Of a stretch of 64,000 nt of DNA, positions 57,742 to 64,000 are shown in pieces. Source of the stretch: Gerris lacustris (lineage: Eukaryota > Arthropoda > Insecta > Hemiptera > Gerridae). The notes beneath the pieces were generated by a model, which saw only the letters and a program-made list of their open reading frames with translations, did not search any database and was not told where the DNA came from. Within the stretch, counting starts at the first letter, position 1, and every line of letters starts with the position of its first letter. Position numbers and translations under genes: made by a program. Location of the stretch: assembly GCA_951217055.1 (NCBI GenBank), contig OX578286.1, forward strand, positions 35,124,345 to 35,188,344. The letters run 5' to 3'.

Positions 57742-58930
57742 CAGGGTTTTACAGAATAACTATTCTTAATCTTCAGAAATGATAGAAGACCCTTAAATAA
57801 ACGTATTTATTAATAAACTAGTATCAGGAAATTTCTCAGCTTCAAGATAAACTAGAAATTTTTCAAAACAATCTCAATTACAACAGGAAAGAGTAATTAC
57901 TTAATAAATCTAAGCAGTTAAGTTAAGGAACATTTTATTAGAAATTATGCTGCATTAAATATTATAAAAATTGTTCGAAGTTACGACCACCATATTCAAT
58001 ATACAAGTTGTAACGATATGTGTAATCGACTGCAGAATTCTTCGAAATAGCTGCGGACGTTCACAAATATCATCAAACGCTAGAATAATTCGAGCCATTA
58101 ACTCATCTTCTGTATTAACAGGCCAATTAACTTCAAAACAATGATAACATACTCACTTTTCCCTCCTATGCGATAAGGAAAGTAAAAAAGACTACGAAAT
58201 CTAAATACAAAATAATCCTACCGCGGGTTTCCACAAGCCAAGCGAATTTCCATTGGAAATTTGTAGTTAGTGTACTATAAACAGTGATTTAATGTTTCCC
58301 CAAATTCCAAAACCAACTGGAGTCATATCTGGTGATCGTGCAGGCCAAAAAATTGGCCCCTCTCTTCCGATCCATCCATTTGGAAATTTTGCATTTAGAT
58401 AATTTCGGCAATTTAATCCAAAGTGTGCTGGTGCACCATCATGCTGGAAAACAATATTTCTTCGAATATTAATTCATAAGAACATATCTCAAAAACGCTG
58501 ATCCATGATGATCTATGGCAGGAAATGACTCTGAGGATGCTGCTCCGCATATATTAGTCTTGCTGCGCATATGTTAGCATTACCGTAAGCTGCTCCATAG
58601 GCAATACGCATGTCTGCTAATTCTTTATTTGTAAAATGATGCATTTTAAATCAATCACTAATTTATCTAATTTGTGACACACGCACAATGTGAAAACTAC
58701 GAGAATAGTTGCTGTTTTTCAAAGGTTGCTATGAATCAACTTTCATTTTCCCAGGAAGGGGATATATAGTATACCACCGGGAATGTCCTGGGGTGATCAT
58801 GGATTTATTTAATTTTATCTTGATACTGAAGAATTTCAGGACACTAGTTTATAAATGAAGAATGTTTATTCAAGTATCCTCTATCTCTGTCATTTCTGAA
58901 AATTAGGAGTAGTTATTCTGTGACACCTTG
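57742..58930 (-). mobile_element. Mariner/Tc1-superfamily element, decayed
   Basis: Inverted termini CAGGGTTTTACAGAATAACT (left) and AGTTATTCTGTGACACCTTG (right) extend to CTTCAGAAATGAT / GTCATTTCTGAA. They are flanked by TA (57740-57741 and 58931-58932). The interior holds a minus-strand transposase pseudogene. Confidence 0.9.
57955..58644 (-). pseudogene. Mariner/Tc1-type DDE transposase pseudogene
   Basis: The N-terminal part starts at ATG 58644: MHHFTNKELADMRIAYGAAY, GNANICAARLIY, matching the FTNEELADM..YGEA.GN...A.RLY helix-turn-helix start of an insect transposase family. A deletion then joins it to the C-terminal half: VFQHDGAPAHFGLNCRNYLN, FPNGWIGREGPIFWPARSPD, MTPVGFGIWG, and the tail VNWPVNTEDELMARIILAFD. 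The middle of the catalytic domain is missing. The position usually holding the third acidic residue (TPLD) is Gly (TPVG), and frameshifts are present, so it is inactive. Confidence 0.9.
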
Positions 58931-59174
58931 TATTAGAAGTGAAGTGTATTATCTTACCTATTCATTATAGAGAGCAAGACTTCAGTGATTAGTTGCCATG
59001 TTCAGTCAAACATGCTAAGATAAGATTAATAGTCTGTTTAGGATTCTATAGCGAAGGTTCCTGCAGGCTAATAAATGTATTTCTTCCGGAAGTGATCGTG
59101 TCAGAGAATTAGTAAATCCCTTAATTTCAAACCCATTACAGGGATCATTTTCAAATGAGTTGCTCATGACGAGA

Positions 59175-59735
59175 GTCATTTACAACTGATTGATTTGCAA
59201 TGCACTCAGTTCAAATCAATCAGTTGCAAATGTCTCTCATCATGAGGAACTTCTTTGAGAATGATCCCTGCCATGGGATCTGGTTGCCCTGTGTAGAATC
59301 TATAGTTATTTTATTCAATAAATGGCAACACTGTTCCGACTCTACTGGTGCCGCTGCCTTGCGGAGCCCATGGAGGCTCTCTCTCTTTCTTACGACGCCG
59401 TACTGTGAACACCTTTTTCTTTTATTCAAACTTATGCACTTGTTATACTCATCATTATTACTAATTTCAAGTTTTCCTTAAACCGCGTTCACTGGCTTTA
59501 TTCATTTAACCTCAACACCCTGCTGTGGGTTCTTTGGAACTGATTGATTTGCAATGCAGTCATTGCAAATCAATCAGTTGCAAATGTCTCTCATCATGAG
59601 GAGCTCCTTTGAGAATGATCCCTGTCACGGGATCTGGTTGCCCTGCTGTGGGTTCTTTGGAACTGATTGATTTGCAATGCAGTCAATGCAAATCAATCAG
59701 TTGCAAATGTCTCTCAGCATGAGTAATTGGTTGCA
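59175..59735. repeat. Palindromic 123-bp repeat, about three copies
   Basis: A near-perfect hairpin AACTGATTGATTTGCAATGC...TTGCAAATCAATCAGTT occurs at about 59183, 59540 and 59663. Each is followed by GCAAATGTCTCTCATCATGA, and after the first two copies also by TGAGAATGATCCCTG and CTGGTTGCCCTG. The last two are tandem (period 123). Between the first two lies about 230 bp (59290-59515) of different sequence with a locally GC-rich part. Confidence 0.85.
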
Positions 59736-60771
59736 ATTGAATAATTGTTTGCCCTGGAGTGGATTCGTAACGTTAGGATTCAAAAATCTAGAAATGGTCT
59801 CCCCCAAATTATCAAGAATTCTTAGTCATTGTAGAAATTAAAATTGGTTTATAAGTAGACTTAGATTTTCCTTTTTTTACACTACTAGTATACAGTATAC
59901 TTGTCATGTAATAAAATTAATGTTAATTTAATGTTCGAAAGCTTAAAGTAACTTGAATATGCATTATATTTTTATTTACTTTATTATTTTTTCACTTTTA
60001 TTTATTTTTATTAGGTGGAATGCGTGCTTGGTTGAAGGTTTATTTTTGGTTGAATAAGTAATGGTTGCTTTATTATGCAAAGCATGAAGATGAGGAAACA
60101 TTACTGTCTCAGCTGTAGCTGCAGCTTCTCAAGGGAGACTCTCTTCAAACCGACACGAAGCCTTCTAACTTCATAAAATCTTCATTTTCTATTATTCTTG
60201 ACATTGCAAGTTTTTATATTTTCATTTTATTATTTCTCTAATAAATATTTTTATTTGGCAATGACTCGTTGGCAAATTGTTTTTAACTAATTATGTTCAA
60301 AGAGCAGGTTCCTTCTACCGTCAGGTTTAGTATCTTTTGTACCGCAACCTTTGTATTAATTGTTTCGTACCGTTTTGTGCAGGAATGTACACAATAAGCG
60401 ATGACTGTGTGAAAGGACTTCTACCTGAACAAAAGTCTCGTCTCCATTAAAGTGAAAATAAACAAAACTGATCTAAGATAGAGCACCTCTATATTAGGAG
60501 AAACCACCTTATTTATGAGTTCTAACCACCTGTTAGAACACATTAACAAATAGAGCAGCCCTAAAAAATCATCACTTAAAAACAAAAGGTTAAAGTATTA
60601 GGCTAGGTGAAAGTTAATTTGAACTAAAATGCGCCATGTGAGGTCGTTAAATAAAAGAGAGTACAAATGTATATTTTTTACTGTTTTTTAACCAATTCAT
60701 ATTTTAAAGGAAATGTGCGATATTTCTTAAAACTTGTTTTTTTCGTTTCCCCTCTTCATTAACTAAATTTC
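59736..60771. other. AT-rich DNA, nothing recognised
   Basis: No element ends or coding frame recognised. Confidence 0.4.
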
Positions 60772-60905
60772 GCTTCTGAGCTTACCGAAGGTAACTTAAG
60801 CTATGTGCGATCGTGCTAAAGAACGACAATATTTTGTGTCTCCAATTTCAAAAAATTCCTAGACTGAAATCCGTTTCCGAAATCAGGGAACATTTTTGGC
60901 AATGG
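60772..60905 (+). repeat. Family A terminal fragment
   Basis: GCTTCTGAGCTTACCGAAGG to AATCAGGGAACATTTTTGGC. Only the hairpin end is present. Confidence 0.7.
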
Positions 60906-61374
60906 TTTGAGCCTTAGAAGTAGTTTTCGAGCGTTTTGACGTCAAACAATCATTTATTTTTTGAAATGTTTGACGTCAATTTATCAAAAGGTTCAAAAGT
61001 TATTATTAGCTGTTGTTCAATTACCTACCTGTTTCATTATTAGTATTATTTCTTCAAGATGATAATTTTTAAACATGGATATGTTTCTGTATAACATGGA
61101 TATGTTATACAGAAGAAATTTCCGTAACGATAAAAACGACGTAAAAACTGTGACGCGCCAGGAAATTATAATATGATAGGAGGTAGATTGGTTTTTACTT
61201 GAATTCAATGTAGTACTATATTTCGCCGATAGAAGTTATAAATTTTATATAAAATGATATCAGAGCTCCTAGCGGACCAAATTGTAATCAAAATGGATTA
61301 ATGTTTCATAATTTCACACTTTAATATCCATCTACTGTATCAATTAGATAAATGTATACTGGTTTTATCCATAA

Positions 61375-61762
61375 AGCCTAGTCTACATTGGTCGAGTAAA
61401 CGGTCGAGTAGCTAGGTCGAGTAGCACTCTACCAAGCTACTAGCCTAATGTGAACGATACGGATAGTAAACGGTCGAGGATAGTGGATAAAAGTTGGTCG
61501 AGTAAACAAGCGAGTGCGGTGGTAGAGTAGACCCCCCTACGTCCGTCCTAACATTGACTACCTCTTCTATATATTAATTGCGGGATTATTCAGAACTAAA
61601 AACGTAATAACCTCACTTTACTAAGGCTACTATCTCAAGCACGTGTGAACGACTTTAGAGTCACTCTACCAAAAAACAGCACACCATTTTACTCGACCGT
61701 CCATTGTGCTAAAAAGTAAGCTAGTGCACTCGACCATTTACTCGACCAATGTAAACTAGGCT
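61375..61762. mobile_element. Harbinger-type MITE, 388 bp
   Basis: Inverted ends AGCCTAGTCTACATTGGTCG / CGACCAATGTAAACTAGGCT are flanked by TAA (61372-61374 and 61763-61765). GGTCGAGTAAAC words are repeated inside, on both strands. No coding content. Confidence 0.85.
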
Positions 61763-61764
61763 TA

Positions 61765-61905
61765 AGACTCGTAATTAACTTGGTTTTTCGGTGAAATCCG
61801 CGTTACAAAGGGGTTGAAGTCCGATGTTTTTCTTCCACTTCTGGAAGCATCTTCAGGGGTGTGGTGCATCGTGGTGTTTACTTAAAGGAGCAACAAGACA
61901 TACTG
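61765..61905 (-). repeat. Dispersed repeat, inverted partner of 181-300
   Basis: Read on the minus strand: GATGCACCACACCCCTGAAG, the perfect hairpin CTTCCA-GAAG-TGGAAG, CATCGGACTTCAACCCC, ACGCGGATTTCACCG. The upstream part on the same strand (62128-61931) has a 65-codon open frame (NPHIAILMLLPVKWIKPS...) that may be the end of the parent retroelement ORF, but I cannot match it. Confidence 0.6.
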
Positions 61906-62553
61906 ATGACTGGAGTAAAGGACAGAGTATTTATAATGGCTTTCTGTAACGTTGATTAAATCCGGATTCCCCGGAGGTTCCTTGAGTCGGGTTAATCCTT
62001 TGTCGGGATGACTCAATCAGGCAGGTGCTACCTTCGTTGGTGTTCCATTGGGGAGCGGGTGACGTTTGAATGGATGGTTTTATCCATTTCACGGGAAGAA
62101 GCATTAAAATGGCGATGTGTGGATTCAATTCCCTAAAACGGATCTATATGATATAGTGTATTTACATAAATCGGAGAAAAAGAGTATTCATTTAAATTTT
62201 AGCTGAAATCTCTACTAGAAAGAATAAGTAATTTACTGTTGACTGTTGGCTTTTTAGCAGAGGTTTTGATTGTTTAGACCACCCTCTGGAGGTCTTGATT
62301 CCCAAGACAGCTTAGGGGTCGGTCTAAAGTTGAGTAGACCTTCTGTTATGCTTACATTACTCCGAGCAAACCCTTTCAAGTCTGGCACACAATCTTGAAT
62401 TCTATTTACTTTAACCCACGCTACTTGGAAAACATTTAGAGAAAGTAGTTTAAAAAGAAAAGATAAAACATGGATTAAAAGATAAGCGATAAATAATTAA
62501 TTATTTTTTTGTTTCCAAATATTCAGCACATGATACTTCTTTAGAGGAGCAAG

Positions 62554-62556
<3 letters not shown>

Positions 62557-62644
<88 letters not shown>
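62557..62644. repeat. (TA)n microsatellite
   Basis: About 44 TA units. Confidence 0.97.
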
Positions 62645-62648
<4 letters not shown>

Positions 62649-62702
62649 AATACATACATATAATTATACATATTGATACATAACATAGTCACAATAACTA
62701 TA

Positions 62703-62864
62703 AGGTCAAAGGGATGTTTAGTCTAATGTACTTTGGGACAAAGGAATCACACTTCTGTTTACAAAAGGGGAATTGTAGTCTAAAAAAGAACATCTCGTAT
62801 ACCTTCTTTTGATTGTTAATCCCCTCTGTTTTCTATAAGGGGAGTAACATTCTAAAGAAGTGTC
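62703..62864. mobile_element. Family D foldback MITE, copy 6 (partial)
   Basis: Body GGGATGTTTAGTCTAATGTA, CACACTTCTGTTTAC, inner hairpin near 62770-62830, right arm GGGGAGTAACATTCTAAAGA. The left arm is missing. Confidence 0.75.
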
Positions 62865-63282
62865 TGTATTCCTCCTGTATCCAGTCCAGTGTTAAACAGG
62901 GGGATAAATATATCAAATAGGAGAACAATCTTTCTCTTTCCGGAGTGGATAGATTTCCTCAGTATTAGCGGCAATTTTCCTACATATCTAGAGGGCTGAA
63001 ATTTATTTAAAAAAAAAACACAATTACATAAGAGAATGTACGAAAAAGTTCAACGGTCTAACAGCTCTGCTACTATGTGCCGGTCTTCGATTTCTTGATT
63101 TAATGTTAATTGATTAGGTTTTGATTTGATTTTAACTTAAAGTTCTATAAAAGGAAAAATGCCAGAATCACTGACTTTTCTTACGAGACTGACTATATTT
63201 TTTCTTGGTTTGTACTTTGTAACAAATTTACTTGCTCTTTTGCAATTAATGCAACATAACAAAAAATAATAATGAAATAAAA

Positions 63283-64000
63283 TACTCTGCCAATTAATGT
63301 GGCACATAGCTTCCTCGCAAAGAAAAGACCAAATTAAGAACAATACCTCGATAAAAATAATCAAAAAGTAAAGGCACTGTTCCAGTAAATATTCAATAAA
63401 GTTGAAGAAATTTAAACATTTATTGGAGAAAGAAAGCCTCCAACAAGCACCAAAAGTTAGCGCACATATAATTAATTTAATAAAGAAATATAAAACTGCA
63501 ACCAAATCGTAGAAACCGCTGTATAAACAGTTTTTTTTATTTAACCCCCCTCAAAACTAAAAATAACACAAAATAGAATATAACAAAAATTAATCTACTA
63601 TGCAAGAGCTTTTCAACGATATACATCATATTATAAAAGATTAACTTTAACATTTGTACCCCTGTACTCTGAGGTATACCAAAGTTATATTTTTAAAAAA
63701 CAAACAATACAAAAGGGCATTAATTTAACTAATAAGTACATATAAATAAAAAACCTAATATCAAAAAAGTATTTAAACCCTTTAACCTACAACAAAATTA
63801 TAAATCGGTACAAAAGTACATGTAAAACATTTTTAAAAAATCAACAAATAAAATAGCTTTAATGTACATATCAAGGCCTTTAAAATGATATACGACACAA
63901 TATTAAAAAACCAAAAAAAGTGGAAAAAGTTTACTCTCATGTTCTCAGCAAGTAGGATGAACTAATAAAATAAAATATACTCAATTTAAAGAGCATTAGT
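63283..64000 (-). repeat. Family A, long form, cut by the window end
   Basis: Starts CTCTGCCAATTAATGTGGCA, CTTCCTCGC and follows the 54855-56555 copy. The minus-strand stretch KLIICALTFGACWRL...NKCLNFFNFI (63505-63370 area) is conserved with 32237. Continues past 64000. Confidence 0.75.

Noticed and set aside
59220..59429. Upstream exon of the RIM/Fife-type gene (YGVVRKRESLHGLRK...)
   Set aside because: A TTCACAG acceptor is present, but no donor gives the two-base phase needed to join the exon at 54117, and part of the frame crosses the repeated palindrome unit.
62501..62692. 63-codon Tyr/Ile-rich frame
   Set aside because: It is the TA microsatellite translated.

Overview
The window looks like nuclear DNA of an invertebrate, most likely an insect. 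It is AT-rich, has no bacterial-style gene density, and the only convincing host gene is split into short exons with GT...AG borders. Almost everything else is transposon debris (hAT, PIF/Harbinger, piggyBac, mariner-type, non-LTR retrotransposon remnants, tRNA-derived SINEs) and minisatellite arrays. No complete intact transposase, prokaryotic gene, rRNA or CRISPR array was found.

Host gene: five exons on the minus strand (54117-53961, 10743-10504, 9958-9625, 7123-6968, 4835-4781) join in one open frame with compatible phases. The first two build a FYVE-type, eight-cysteine zinc finger of the RIM/Piccolo/Fife family of presynaptic active-zone scaffolds. The rest encode a Ser/Pro/Arg-rich linker. 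The intron that splits the zinc finger is about 43.2 kb and holds most of the window. 5' exons should lie above 54.1 kb or beyond the window, and 3' exons (PDZ, C2) below position 1.

Region by region. 1-4.8 kb: a dispersed repeat end, a short coding relic, a 47-copy 44-bp array, and a small TIR element. 4.8-10.7 kb: four exons, with introns holding a SINE, a reverse-transcriptase relic and a 42-bp array. 10.7-33 kb: nested DNA transposons (two hAT-type elements, a piggyBac-like element inside a foldback MITE, Harbinger, piggyBac), a composite tRNA-SINE palindrome, and many copies of two modular repeat families called A and C here. 33.9-43.2 kb: four large minisatellites (32, 51, 30 and 30 bp units), two of them broken by transposon insertions. 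43-54 kb: repeats of a family (G) with a conserved mini-ORF, 62-bp and 80-bp arrays, a retroposed fragment with a 15-bp target duplication, and a second piggyBac. 54-64 kb: a long A element, a mariner-type element with a decayed transposase, palindromic repeats, a Harbinger MITE, and a partial A element cut by the window end.

The families A, C, D, E, G and P are names used only here for repeats defined by comparison within the window. Their boundaries are approximate unless a target-site duplication is stated.
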